Source: Myotis daubentonii
Taxonomy: Eukaryota > Chordata > Mammalia > Chiroptera > Vespertilionidae
Direction: 5' to 3'
Assembly (NCBI RefSeq): GCF_963259705.1
Contig: NC_081842.1
Coordinates: 33,941,796 to 34,005,795, forward strand
Length of the DNA stretch: 64,000 nt
The notes beneath the pieces were generated by a model that was given only the letters and a program-made list of their open reading frames with translations, ran no database searches and had not been told where the DNA came from. Made by a program: the position numbers and the translations under genes. Positions 1-9,990 of this stretch are shown here, one piece after another; within the stretch, counting starts at the first letter, position 1; each line of letters opens with the position of its first letter.

Positions 1-447
1 TAACATTTTAAATGTTTAATTATGGTATATGAGTTTCATTTGGCCTCTGTTATGCTAATGTTTGGGATAGAACTGCTCCTAACTTTAAAACAATTAAAAG
101 TGGACCAGTTATTATATATTAAAAGCTATCATTAATTTTCTTAGACATAGTAATAGTATTATGTAATTAAAGGTCTATATTTCTATTGATATACTTACAG
201 AATTATTTAAGAATTGAGGTGATATAATGTCAGAAGTTTGCTTTAAAATATGACCAACAAAATAATTGCAATTTTTCTTGTTTTTATGATCTCTATGGAA
301 CTCTGTTTTAAAAGAAAAAAAAAAGTAGGTATATGCTCCATTTGAAAATGGAGTTTGGCATAAAAGAAAAAAAGAAGTCCATTATTTCAATTGATCAAGA
401 ATTTTATTTTCATCTTTACCTCAAAATAAATGTTTAAAGTCTTTTTA
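1..447. other. AT-rich DNA, nothing recognised
   Basis: No coding frame, RNA gene or repeat family could be recognised. The sequence is AT-rich with short A-runs. Confidence 0.5.
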
Positions 448-459
448 AAAAGTCCTGAA

Positions 460-881
460 TGTGGTACATCTACACAATGGAATACTACACTGCTGTAAAA
501 AGGAAGGAACTCCTACCATTTGCAACAGCATGGATGGACGTGGAGAACATTATGCTAAGCGAAGTAAGACAGTTGGAGAAAGATAAATATCACATGATCT
601 CACTCATTTGTGGAATATAATGAACAACATAAACTGATGAACAAAAACAGATCCAGTGACAGAAAAGCATCTATCAGACCGTCAAACCTCAGAGGGAAGG
701 CAGGGGAGGGTGGGGGGAAGGGGGAGAGATCAACCAAAGGACTTGTATGCATGTGCATAAGCATAACCAATGGACACAGACAATAGTGGGGTGAGGGCCT
801 GAGTAGGGGGATGGGGGGGGACAAGGGGGGATAAGGACACATATGTAATACTTAATCAATAAAGAAAATAAATAAATTTTT
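460..881 (+). mobile_element. 5'-truncated L1 (ORF2 C-terminus plus 3'UTR)
   Basis: The text matches the mammalian L1 ORF2 end (tacacaatggaatactac, catggatggacgtgga), followed by the G-rich bat L1 3'UTR and an A-rich tail with AATAAA. It is flanked by the 12-bp duplication aaaagtcctgaa at 448-459 and 882-893, so this is a target-primed insertion truncated at its 5' end. Open frames on the opposite strand in the G-rich 3'UTR are not genes. Confidence 0.93.
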
Positions 882-929
882 AAAAGTCCTGAAGGTATTA
901 AAGTATGTGGATTTAAACCATCTATTTTA

Positions 930-1130
930 AAAGAGTCTGACTTAGGTTTTAATTCTACATCTTTACCAGCTTTTTGACTGTAAGTAAATTATTTAGCCAT
1001 CCTAAATCTCAATTTCCTCATTTTAGAAATGACAGTAATACTGTTAACACTGATTTCATAGCATCATAGTGAGGATTAAACAAAGTAATGTATTTTGCTT
1101 GACTCAGAACAAGCACTCAGTGAGATGATA
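930..1130 (+). mobile_element. MIR SINE
   Basis: Shows the MIR core order: pyrimidine-rich 'cctaaatctcaatttcctcat', 'atgacagtaatac', then 'gtgaggattaaa'. It is diverged and has no visible target duplication, as expected for an ancient mammalian SINE. Confidence 0.7.
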
Positions 1131-1655
1131 ACTACTTAACAGTGTCGGCCAACATTCGTTTTGGATTGTAAGAAGATTATTTCGGTATGGACATTATTGT
1201 TTCCTTTAGTTTACAAAAATAAATTATTGGTAATGTTTGTAAAGCATTTATTTTTTCTTGGCACTCCGTTCATTGTAGCTCTAGTTAAAAATGCACCTTT
1301 TCTTTCTTCTAACGTATGTTCCTGAAAGGAATGTGAGCATTCCTGGTTTGGAGAGGGTGAAGCTCAGAAATGCTGGGATTCTCTCATTGGATGTTTGTGG
1401 TTGAGAAGACATCACTGTCTTGTGGAACTGGGATGGTTGGTAGCAGAAGAGGGGTGAGGAAGAGGAGGAAAAGAGGAAGAGAGAAGAATAAGAGAATGAT
1501 ATAAAGAAAAATACTGGCGTCTGTCACATAAAAATGGCAGACAGTAGGAGAAAGTGTTCTAATTTTTAAAATAATAGAAGTCCTCAAACTATATAATGTA
1601 AGCTAATTTTAGTGTTAGACATAGGAATACATAGAGGGAATTACATATTCATATA
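1131..1655. other. Unannotated DNA with a purine-rich tract
   Basis: No gene or repeat family recognised. Positions 1447-1500 are almost purely purine (GA-rich) and create a spurious Leu/Phe-rich frame on the minus strand. Confidence 0.45.
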
Positions 1656-1820
1656 CAGTGGGGTCTTGACTTACGAGTGTCCCGACTAACGAGTTTTTTG
1701 AGATACCAGCTGTCTCTTGGCCGATTTTTTGCATTGAGTTGATAGAGTAATTTGAGTTAACGAGCTCCTTAACGAGCTCGGCCTTGGAACGAATTAAACT
1801 CGAGAGTCAAGGCCCCACTG
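1656..1820. mobile_element. Tc1/mariner-superfamily MITE (pogo/Tigger-like ends)
   Basis: Inverted termini cagtggggtcttgacttac at the left and gtcaaggccccactg at the right are imperfect reverse complements, with TA on both sides (1654-1655 and 1821-1822). The 165-bp body has internal inverted text (taacgagctcc / gagctcgg) and no coding capacity. TA duplication plus CAGT ends indicate mobilisation in trans by a pogo/Tigger-type transposase; the exact family is unresolved. Confidence 0.85.
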
Positions 1821-1822
1821 TA

Positions 1823-3774
1823 GCCATATCTATATGGACAGTCAAAGAAGGTTAGAACACAGGTGTAAAAAATGAACCATGATGATTTTGCTGCCCATTC
1901 TCTGGAATCAAGGCGGCTGGGAAATTCCCTTATGGTATTCCCTAGAGTCAGAGATTACAGACATTTACATCCACATTCAAGAGGCCAGTTAATCAACACA
2001 CCCATTGATAAGTGATTTTTCTGTAGTATAATATAGTATTAGCTGAACAAAAAAGTACTCCAAATACTCTCAGAAACATTACACTGGGTTAAGCTGCTTA
2101 GTTTGGATGCCCACTTAGCAAGCCTGTCCTCCTCAGCTAGTGCTAGGGGCTTCAGAGCTCTGGGATGCCTAGAATATTATTCAGACAGCTTCAGGATAGT
2201 CTAAAAATCTTAATATTATGTGGGCTGTGTCCTCTTGGACTTTCTGACTTTAAAACCTTGGCAACACTTTCAGCACCATTCTCTCAAACTCACCTAATGC
2301 ATACATGATCCTTGCGTCCTACCCATTTCTCCTCTGCAGGTAACGAAGAAAACAGTAACCAATGTATTCTCATGCTGACAGTCTTTTCTACTTCCAAATT
2401 CCATGTATCATTGGAGGAGCAGGAAATGCTATAAAGGCAAGAAAGCAAAGCAGTGATGTGTTACTATGCGACCAGCCACCCGTGAGAGAGGTGAATTCTG
2501 TTGCAAGATTCTGTTGTATGTGCTGTGAGGGTGAGGGTACTAGATTCAGGGTTGAAATCTTGTTTAAAGCTCACATTCTACAGCAGGTTTGCAAGTTAAC
2601 AAGTAGAAGAGGATGAGTCTTAAGTAAGTGATAAGTAGCAATAAGTACTTCTTCCCTCTGGGAGCAGGAGCGAAGAAGAGGCAATTCCCACACAATTTAT
2701 AAGGAGAAATATATCAGGGGAGCTAAAGAATTACTCCTGAGACCCATTACATTTGAGCGTGACAGCATCTGTTCCGGTGATCTATAGCTTATGTGCTCTG
2801 CATGTATTTTTGCTCTGGATAATCACAGGCTCTCTGTGCTGCAAATGCAAGTTCACCTCCGTGCTAGAGGAGAAGCTGAAAGGAAACCTGTGGGACCTGC
2901 TCTCTTATTAAAAGGGTGCATTGTTCCCAGACAGGTTGGAAGAAGTAAGCCTGAGAGGCATGGGAGCCGAGGAAATCAGTGACAAGAGGTTTGTGAATGG
3001 AAGTTTGTAACTCAAAGTGAAAATGGAGAAGACAGTCATAGCAAAAAATATGCACATCTAGAAAACCGGTCCAGTTAACAGGACTTCCTCATTGGAGTGC
3101 GTGGGGCTGCTTGAAGAAACCATGTCCTCTTCTCATGGGTGCACAGGGAATCACAGGCTCCACCAAATGCAAAGAGAATCTTGTGAATATCCTGGGAGGG
3201 AAAGACTTCACATGCCACCCTCCTGTAATAAGTTCACTGACAGATGCAGGTGGGCTTGACATGGCTGTGAAGGAGGCTCTTCATTTCATAGCTAGAATGA
3301 CAGAAACATAATTACTGACTCCTTTGCCACAGTGCTCTCTCCCCCGGTCAGTATGTAAGTCTAATCAGATGCTTCCTGAATTCTAGCACAGAGATTTTTC
3401 CCAGTTTCACCTTCCTTTCATAAACTTTAAATTTTGTCTATTTTTTGATTCATCAGTTCTTGATCTACTTCCATTAAGATCTAGGCCTCCAGTCATTTAA
3501 CTTCCTTTTGTTTGCGTCAGGGTACCCTGTTTCAGACAGTGGACTGTGGACCCATGGAAGGGGCCGCTCCTGGTCACTGCTCCGTGGTTCTCTAACTGCC
3601 AGCGTGAAATTCTTGGCAGAGCCCTGCTCCCTGGGTCACCGCTGGCTGGATCCATAGTTCAGCTTGCTGCTACCTGATTTTGAGATGATAGAAGTACAAA
3701 CAGAAACCATAAGTAAGTGCTATTACAGAGGTGCAAACCAAGTGTTGTGGGGACATAGTAGATGGAATAGATGT
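1823..3774. other. Unannotated DNA
   Basis: Several frames of 60-85 codons occur (for example 2362-2616 and 3111-3311), but none has a recognisable domain, and no splice-bounded exon or repeat is evident. Probably unique intergenic or intronic DNA. Confidence 0.45.
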
Positions 3775-3788
3775 CTAGGTTCATTTTT

Positions 3789-3999
3789 TTTAAATATATT
3801 TTTATTAATTTCAGAGAGGAAGGGAGAGGGAGAGTTAGAAACATCAATGATGAGAGAGAATCATTGATCAGCTGCCTCGTGCACGCCCCCTACTGGGGAT
3901 CGAGCCCGCAACCCAGGCATGTGCCCTTGACCAGAATTGAACCTGGGACCCTTCAGTCCACAGGCCAACGCTCTATCCACTGAGCCAAACCAGTTAGGG
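3789..3999 (-). mobile_element. Ves SINE
   Basis: Reverse-oriented tRNA-derived SINE: T-rich tail at the left, then gagaggaagggagaggg, the B-box-like region 'ccagaattgaacctggga', and the head 'gagccaaaccagttagggc'. Flanked by the 14-bp duplication ctaggttcattttt (3775-3788, 4000-4013). Confidence 0.95.
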
Positions 4000-4214
4000 C
4001 TAGGTTCATTTTTAAAGCCTCTGAAAAATACATCACTTACCCTGTGGGCAAAATGGGGGAAAAGTGGATGAAAAAGAGTTAAGTGCTTTTTTATGTAGTT
4101 GGACAGCTAGTCCCAATGTTGGTCACTGAAGTGAATGATGGAGTGAAATCTTGAATCACAGCACTTAATAACAATCAGACAAATAAAACAAGTGGTGACA
4201 TTGAAAAGGACTAA

Positions 4215-4405
4215 TACTTGGGACATAGCAGCAGCAGCTACCACTTATCTGATAGTTGAACTACACTGGAGCTTTGCATATATTATCACAGTTAATTATT
4301 TCAAGTGTCTGTGAGCTAGGTTGTTATTTTTATTTTGTAGATTTAAAAAGGGGAGGTAATTTGCCCAGGTTTGCACACCTAGTACAAAAGAGCCAAGATT
4401 TTAAC
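4215..4405 (-). mobile_element. MIR-like SINE fragment
   Basis: Reverse MIR features: 'ttttgtagatttaaaaagg', 'aggtaatttgcccaggt', 'cacacctagtacaaaagag', matching the inverted MIR core that normally reads gatgaggaaactgag...cttgcccaaggtcacac. Diverged. Confidence 0.55.
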
Positions 4406-4424
4406 CTAGAGGGCCATTTACTTG

Positions 4425-4545
4425 TGTTAACTCATTTCATTCTCATAACAACCCAAGAAGTTATATTCTGTCATTAGCTCCCTTTTACAACAAGAAGATT
4501 GAGGCAACTCTAGCTTCAGAGCTTAGCTCACCACTAGAATATAGT
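4425..4545 (-). mobile_element. MIR-like SINE fragment
   Basis: Text 'aactcatttcattctcataa', 'acaacccaagaagttat' and 'gattgaggcaactc' resembles an inverted MIR. It lies beside the previous one and may be a separate insertion. Confidence 0.55.
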
Positions 4546-4647
4546 GTTAGTCATCCGTATAAACATTTGGTCTACTGTAATAGCGAAGGCTTGGTTAGAA
4601 TAGGAATTAAAGCTTGAAAAAACACACATGATTTATTATTTTGTGGA

Positions 4648-4860
4648 TCAGAAAAGAGGAGACCTGCGTTGTAGCTCTATTTTATCATTTATTAGCTATA
4701 TGCCCTTGGGAAAGTACGTTAAACTCTCTGTACCTCAGTTTCATTATCTATAAAAGTGTGGAAAATAATACCAGCTTCCATACCTCATAAAGCTTTGGAA
4801 GGAGAAAAGGAGACAGGGTATGTGAAATTGATTTGAAACTATGAGTGTTATGCAAATCTA
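4648..4860 (+). mobile_element. MIR SINE
   Basis: Contains 'gctatatgcccttgggaaag', 'ctctgtacctcagtttc' and 'cataaagctttggaagga', the canonical order of the MIR tRNA-derived core on the plus strand. Confidence 0.8.
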
Positions 4861-5398
4861 TGCTTTTGTTTTTGTTATTACTTGGAAAAGGCAATTGGTA
4901 GAAAAATACTCAATAATATGAAAATGGTGCAATAAAAGGGTTATTTTTATGCCTCTATAGATTAAAATAATTCAGACACATAATTTTAGAGATCCAAGGA
5001 GACAGATGTTTGCCTTTGCAATGAAAATGAAAATTAAGCACATTTTAAAAGCCAAACCTAATAAGATAAATATAATCCTGAAGTATACCTATCTCCTTAA
5101 AATTAGTAGGGCTTTTTACTCATTCAATTAAAGAAAAGAAAGAAAAAAAAGCATGCAAACAAGACAATCTGTGGGTAGCCAAAATACAAAGAAAACTAGA
5201 CAAGTACACTAGTATATACTTTAGGGTACATTCTTTTGACTCTCAGAGGTGAGTATAAATCTATTTATTTATGAATTGACTATCAACATACCAATACTAT
5301 GTATTCCAGGCATAGTATTCCTAAGAGAAAAATAATTGTAATCACTAAAGTTTTGTTTTCCTCAGAATCAAATAAAGTAAAATAAAAGATAAGTTAAT
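4861..5398. other. AT-rich unannotated DNA
   Basis: No gene, RNA or repeat family recognised. Confidence 0.45.
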
Positions 5399-5412
5399 TA
5401 AAAATGAATATA

Positions 5413-5637
5413 GCCAAAACCGGTTTGGCTCAATGGATAGAGCGTCGGTCTGCAGACTGAAAGGTCCCAGGTTCGATTCCGGTCAAGGGCATGTACCTTG
5501 GTTGCGGGCACATCCCCAGTAGGAGATGTGCAGGAGGCGGCTGATCAATGTTTCTCTCCCATCGATGTTTCTAACTCTCTATCTCTCTCTTCCTTCCTCT
5601 CTGTAAAAAATCAATAAAATATATTTAAAAAAATAAA
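5413..5637 (+). mobile_element. Ves SINE
   Basis: Head gccaaaaccggtttggctc, an A-box-like 'ggctcaatggatagagcgt', and a B-box-like 'ggttcgattccggtcaag', then the bat-specific body ending in CT-rich text and 'aatcaataaaatatattt'. Flanked by the 14-bp duplication taaaaatgaatata (5399-5412 and 5638-5651). One of the least diverged SINEs here. Confidence 0.97.
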
Positions 5638-5779
5638 TAAAAATGAATATAATTCCAGTAGCAGACCATATATATAGCGTGAAGTAAGATTTGAATTTCA
5701 TTTTACAGTTTCTCTTCCTTTTAAAATATGGGGTCTTTCCCCTATTTGTTTTCTTTTTCTAATCCTCACCTAAGGATAC

Positions 5780-6002
5780 TTTTTCCATTGATTTTTAGAA
5801 AGAGTGGAAGGGAGTGGGGAGAGAGAGAAATAGAAACATTGATGTGGGAGATACTCATTGATTGGTTGCCTTCTACACGCTCCCTGACAGTGGCTGGGGA
5901 TGAAACCTGCAATCCAGTTATGTGCCCTTGACTGGGAATCAAACCCGAGACCTTTTGGTCTGCAGGCTGAAGCCCTAACTGCTGAGCAAACTGGCCAGGG
6001 CT
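5780..6002 (-). mobile_element. Older tRNA-derived SINE (Ves-related)
   Basis: Reverse SINE with 'gatttttagaaagagtgg', 'gaatcaaacccgagacc' and the head 'actggccagggct'. It is much more diverged than the other Ves copies and its duplication is eroded, so it is probably an older subfamily. Confidence 0.8.
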
Positions 6003-6689
6003 CCCCTAGGTTTAATCATTATATTCCCAAATTACTGAAACAAACAAACAAACAAACAATTTTTCTGTTTTCTTTTGCTCTAATTTTTGTACCCACCATG
6101 GAGAATGATCATGGCATAACCCAGAATTTACTTGAGACAATCTTCTGGATATTTTTTGTCTTTAGAGTTTTTAAAATTAGGCTTTCACTCCTATAAAGTA
6201 AAGAAATGCCTAATATTGGATAGCAAAGAGGAGGTATGTTGTATTCATTGAAAATACTATAGAATAAGAATTCTGTACAAAATTGATTACATGTGTCATC
6301 TTTTGAAGTTGTGACCATATGGCTCTAAACAAGAATTTCATTTCTGTGGAAGAATATAAGGATGGGGCCATGTTTCACAGAAAGCTTATAAAAATTCCAT
6401 GTTATCTCCTATTCTCTAAAACCCTGTATCTCAAAGTTACTTTCCTCATAGGTCTATTATGAGGAATAAGTGAGATTTATTAAACCAGCTCATTGTAAGC
6501 ACCTAATAAACACATAAGCATTAGCTATTTTCAATATTAGCTTACAGGAGTCTTTCCCTGATTCATGACTTTCTCGTCCAAGCATTTCTTTTTTTCCCCA
6601 CCCATAAATACAGACTTCCCCTCCCAACTTAATTCCTCTTGAGCCTCCTTCATCCATCTTTACCATTACAGCCTACTGCCGAATATATA
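6003..6689. other. Unannotated DNA with a CAAA microsatellite
   Basis: A short (caaa)n run lies near 6040-6057. No gene or repeat family recognised otherwise. Confidence 0.4.
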
Positions 6690-6748
6690 TCTACACTAAT
6701 AAAAGAGAAAAATGGTAATTGGCGTACGAGCTACCCTTTTCATTGGCT

Positions 6749-6824
6749 AATCAGGGCTATATGCAAATTAACTGCCAACTAAGATTGGCAGTTAACTGCC
6801 AACAAGATGGCGGCTAATTTGCAT
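6749..6824 (+). promoter_or_regulatory. CCAAT / octamer / YY1-like motif cluster in Helitron 5' region
   Basis: Within about 135 bp of the 5' end are an inverted CCAAT box (cattggctaatc), ATGCAAAT and its reverse ATTTGCAT (6817-6824), both POU octamers, and caagatggcggc (6803-6814), which fits the YY1 consensus. An 11-bp-arm inverted repeat ttaactgccaa/ttggcagttaa lies at 6768-6795. Whether it drives transcription is unknown; this is motif recognition only. Confidence 0.35.
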
Positions 6825-7229
6825 ATGTAGGCACAATGCAGGGAGGCGAAAGGGAAAGCAGGAAGAAGCCCCCTGCCACTGACAGTGATCGGAAACCCAG
6901 AGGGGAGCTAAGAGCTGGGGGGCAGGGCAAAGGCGGCCCTGGGGCCGCCTTTACCCTGCCCCCCAGCCATGATCGGAGAATCAGGTGCCTTTTCCGCCCT
7001 GGCCAGTGATAGCAGGAAGTAGGGGTGGAGCCAGCGATGGGAGCTGGGCACGGTCGAAGCTGGCAGTCCTGGGAGCTAGGGGTCCCTTGCCTGGGCCTAA
7101 AGCGGACCCACAATCGCAGGGCCGCTGCAGCTGTGGGTCCCCGCTGCCCAGGCCGGACGCCTCAGCCAGAGGCGTTAGGCCTGGGTAGGGGCAGAGCCTG
7201 CAACCGCGGGGAGCTGGGGGTCCCCTGCC

Positions 7230-7740
7230 CAGGCCTGAAACCTCTGCTGGAGGCCTCAGGCCTGATCAAGGGGCCGATCCGGTGATTGGTGATCAGAGGG
7301 TGATGAGGCTCAACTCCTCTGGCCGAGGCATCAGGCCTGGGCGGGGGGCTGAGCCGGGGATTGGGGGGATATGATGGTGCCCTTACCCAGGCCTGAAGCC
7401 TGGGTCAGAGGCGTCAGGCTTGGGCGGGGGGTGGAGCAAGCAATCAGAGGGAGATGGGGGTCCTCTGCCCAGGCATGATTCCTGGGCCAGATGCCTCAGG
7501 CCTGGGCGGGGGCCAGAGCCAGTGATCGCGGGGAGATGGGGGTCCCCTGTCCAAGCCTGACACCTCTGGCGGAGGTGTCAGGCCTGGGCAAGGGGCCGAT
7601 CAGGCGATCGGAGGGTGATGGGGGGCTACGCCTCTGGCTGAGGCATCAGGCCTGGGCTGGGGGCAGAACCAGTGATGGGGGGAAATGAGGGTCCCCTGCC
7701 CAGGCCTGACGCCTCTGTCAGAGGTGTCAGGCCTGGGCAA
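7230..7740. repeat. Array of hairpin-forming repeats inside Helitron
   Basis: Six spaced inverted repeats share the pattern ggcctgacgcctctg / cagaggtgtcaggcc. Examples lie at 7230-7262, 7393-7428, 7471-7505, 7555-7590 and 7702-7738. They recur every 70-150 bp, separated by 'ggggtcccctgcccagg' and 'ggggccgatc' text. The open frames in this block come from this repetition. Confidence 0.8.
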
Positions 7741-7876
7741 GGGGCCGATCCTGCGATTGGAGGGTGATGGGGGTCAACGCCTGAGGGCTCCCAGTATGTG
7801 AGAGGGGGCTGGCTGGGCTGAGGGACACTCCCACCCACACACACCCAGTGCACGAATTTCGTGCACCGGGCCCCTA

Positions 7877-8003
<127 letters not shown>

Positions 8004-8005
8004 CA

Positions 8006-8180
8006 CTGAGTGGCCAGATTATTATGACCACCCCATCAGTACTTCATTAACACTTCCAAAAATACTGAATCTTGAAAACTTCCTAAGCAAATATTCTCAA
8101 GGTTTTATTATTATTATTATTTGCATAACTAATTCACTTCATTGTACTGATGGGGTGGTCATAATAATTTGGCCACTCAG
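8006..8180. mobile_element. Palindromic MITE, probably Tc1/mariner
   Basis: Ends ctgagtggccagattattat and ataataatttggccactcag form inverted repeats that continue through 'gaccaccccatcagtac', giving arms of about 37 bp around an AT-rich core. The right flank is TA and the element sits within a TA array, so the target duplication cannot be told from the microsatellite. Non-coding. Confidence 0.75.
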
Positions 8181-8182
8181 TA

Positions 8183-8288
8183 TGTATATATATATGTATA
8201 TATATATATATATGTATGTGTATATATATATATATATATATATACACATACATATATATATATACATATATATATACATACATATATA

Positions 8289-8341
<53 letters not shown>
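8183..8341. repeat. TA microsatellite, right half
   Basis: (TA)n with CATA/TGTA variants, continuing the array interrupted by the MITE. Confidence 0.95.
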
Positions 8342-8342
<1 letters not shown>

Positions 8343-8344
<2 letters not shown>

Positions 8345-8503
8345 CTATGTAATAAAAGTATAGTATGCAAATTGTCCCCTCAACTGGGAGTTCATCCAGG
8401 AGTTCAACCAGGGGGCAGGGCCAGCTGGGGAAGGGAGGGAGTACCCGGCCGGCAGCCGGCAGCCACCTGGGACCTTATCAGTGCATGAATTTTGTGCACA
8501 GGG
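8343..8503 (+). mobile_element. Short Helitron with eroded 3' end
   Basis: Begins TCCTATGTAATAAAAGTATA with the nearby octamer-like atgcaaat, and carries the 3' hairpin gtgcatgaattttgtgcac. The hairpin is followed by 'agggatata' rather than the expected gggcctctag, so the 3' terminus is lost. About 160 bp; lies in the TA array. Confidence 0.8.
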
Positions 8504-8505
8504 AT

Positions 8506-8507
<2 letters not shown>

Positions 8508-8548
<41 letters not shown>
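8508..8548. repeat. TA microsatellite remnant
   Basis: Short (TA)n and CATA tract between two Helitrons, evidently the same array as at 7885-8341. Confidence 0.9.
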
Positions 8549-8551
<3 letters not shown>

Positions 8552-9189
8552 TATCTAATAAAAGAGAAACATGGTAATTGGCGTACGACCACTACCCTTC
8601 CCATTGGCTAATCAGGGCAATATGCAAACTAATTGCCAGCCAAGATGGCAGCCTGCATCCAGGCAGCTTGAAACTAACATGAGGCTTGCTTGCTTCAGTG
8701 ACGGAGGACTCCAACGTTCCCCGCCTGCCGCTGCAGGCCTCTGAGCTGCAACTCTAAGCAACTATGTAACAAATATAGAAGCTAAACAAAACCCCAGAAA
8801 CCTCCTTTATTCCACCAGGCTTCAGCCAGCAGGATTGCAACATTGTAAGCAAAGGCCAGAAACCTACTTTCAGCAGCGGAGGCCTAAGAGCTGGAGCCAA
8901 GCCTCAAAGCTAAAGCTGGACCAGAATAAAAAAAAAAAAAAAAGAAAAAGAAAAAAAGGAGCGGTTGGGAGCTTCAGTCACCCCCAGCCTGAAAACAGCT
9001 CTCAGCCCCTCAACCAGACTGGCCAGGCACCCCAGTGGGGACCCCAACCCTGAAGGGTGTGTGACCAGCTGCAAACAGCCATCATCCCCTCACCCAGGCT
9101 GGCCAGGCACCCCAGTGGGGACCCCCACCCTGATCCAGGACACCCTTCAGGGCAAACCAGCCGGCACCCACTTGTGCACCAGGCCTCTA
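8549..9189 (+). mobile_element. Composite Helitron, 5' unit
   Basis: Starts TCCTATCTAATAAAAGAG after A (8548) and shares the gcgtacgacc...cattggctaatcaggg 5' text with the copies at 6690 and 21212. It carries an A-rich internal tract (8929-8957) and ends 'gtgcaccaggcctcta' with no final G, running straight into the next unit. The same arrangement occurs on the minus strand at 57927-59708, so the two units probably move as one. Confidence 0.88.
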
Positions 9190-9990
9190 TCCTATATAGT
9201 AAAAGGGTAATATGGCTCCCAGCACCGGGATCAGCAGAGCCGTGAGGCCTCCCGGCACCAGGATCAGCGTGACAGGGAGCAGCGCCCAAACCCACTGATC
9301 ACCCTGCGGCTCTGTGTGTGACAGGGGGCGGGGCCACAACCTCCCTATCCACCCTGCTCTGTTCATGACAGGGGAAGGCGCCCCAAACCCCCCCTCCCCC
9401 AGGCCCTGCTCTGTGTGTGACAGGGTAGAGCCATAACCTCCCCATCAGCCCTGCCCTGAGTATGAGAGTGGTGGCGCCCCAACCCCCTGATGGGCCCTGC
9501 TCTGTGCATGACAGGGGGCAGCGCCCCAACCCCCTGATGGGCCCTGCTCTGTGTGTGACAGGGTACAGAGCCCCAACCCCCCTGATGGGCCCTGCTCTGT
9601 GAGTGACAGGGGGCAGTGCCCCCACCCCCTGATTGGCCCTGCTCTTTGCATGACAGGGGGTGGCGCTGCAACCTCCCCATCGACCCTGCCTTGAGTGTGA
9701 CAGGGGACGGTGCCCCAACCCCCGAATCGGCCCTACCCTGAGTGTGAACCTCCCGATTGCCCTGCTCTGTGCATGACAGGGGGCTGCGCCCCAACTCCCC
9801 AATTGGCCCTGTTCTGAGCCCGACCAGGGGCTGCACCTAGGGATTGGGCCTGCCCTCTGCCACCTGGGAGCAGGCCTAAGCCAGCAGGTCGTTATCTCCC
9901 GAGGGGTCCCAGACTGCGAGAGGGCACAGGCCGGGCTGAGGGACCCTCCTTCCCCCCGAGTGCACAAATTTTTGTGCACCGGGCCTCTAG
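9190..9990 (+). mobile_element. Composite Helitron, 3' unit
   Basis: Opens with its own 5' terminus TCCTATATAGTAAAAGGG directly after the preceding CTA, and ends with hairpin gtgcacaaatttttgtgcac and gggcctctag before T (9991). The interior is a minisatellite of about 48 bp. Its homologue at 57927-59080 is about 350 bp longer, consistent with about seven extra minisatellite units. Confidence 0.9.
9300..9780. repeat. GC-rich minisatellite, unit about 47-48 bp
   Basis: Repeats of 'ccctgctctgtgtgtgaca' plus 'gggg.cagcgccccaacccc' recur about eleven times. Because the period is close to 16 codons, frames on several phases stay open (for example 9299-9979 on the minus strand, 226 codons). This is a composition artefact, not a gene. 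Confidence 0.9.

Noticed and set aside
5413..5500. tRNA-like sequence
   Set aside because: A- and B-box-like motifs belong to the Ves SINE head. There is no complete cloverleaf, and the element continues with the SINE body and has a target duplication.
9299..9979. 226-codon minus-strand open frame and overlapping frames
   Set aside because: It lies in a 48-bp GC-rich minisatellite whose period keeps several frames open at once. There is no domain, and the homologous array at 58.1-59.0 kb has frames of different length and sequence.
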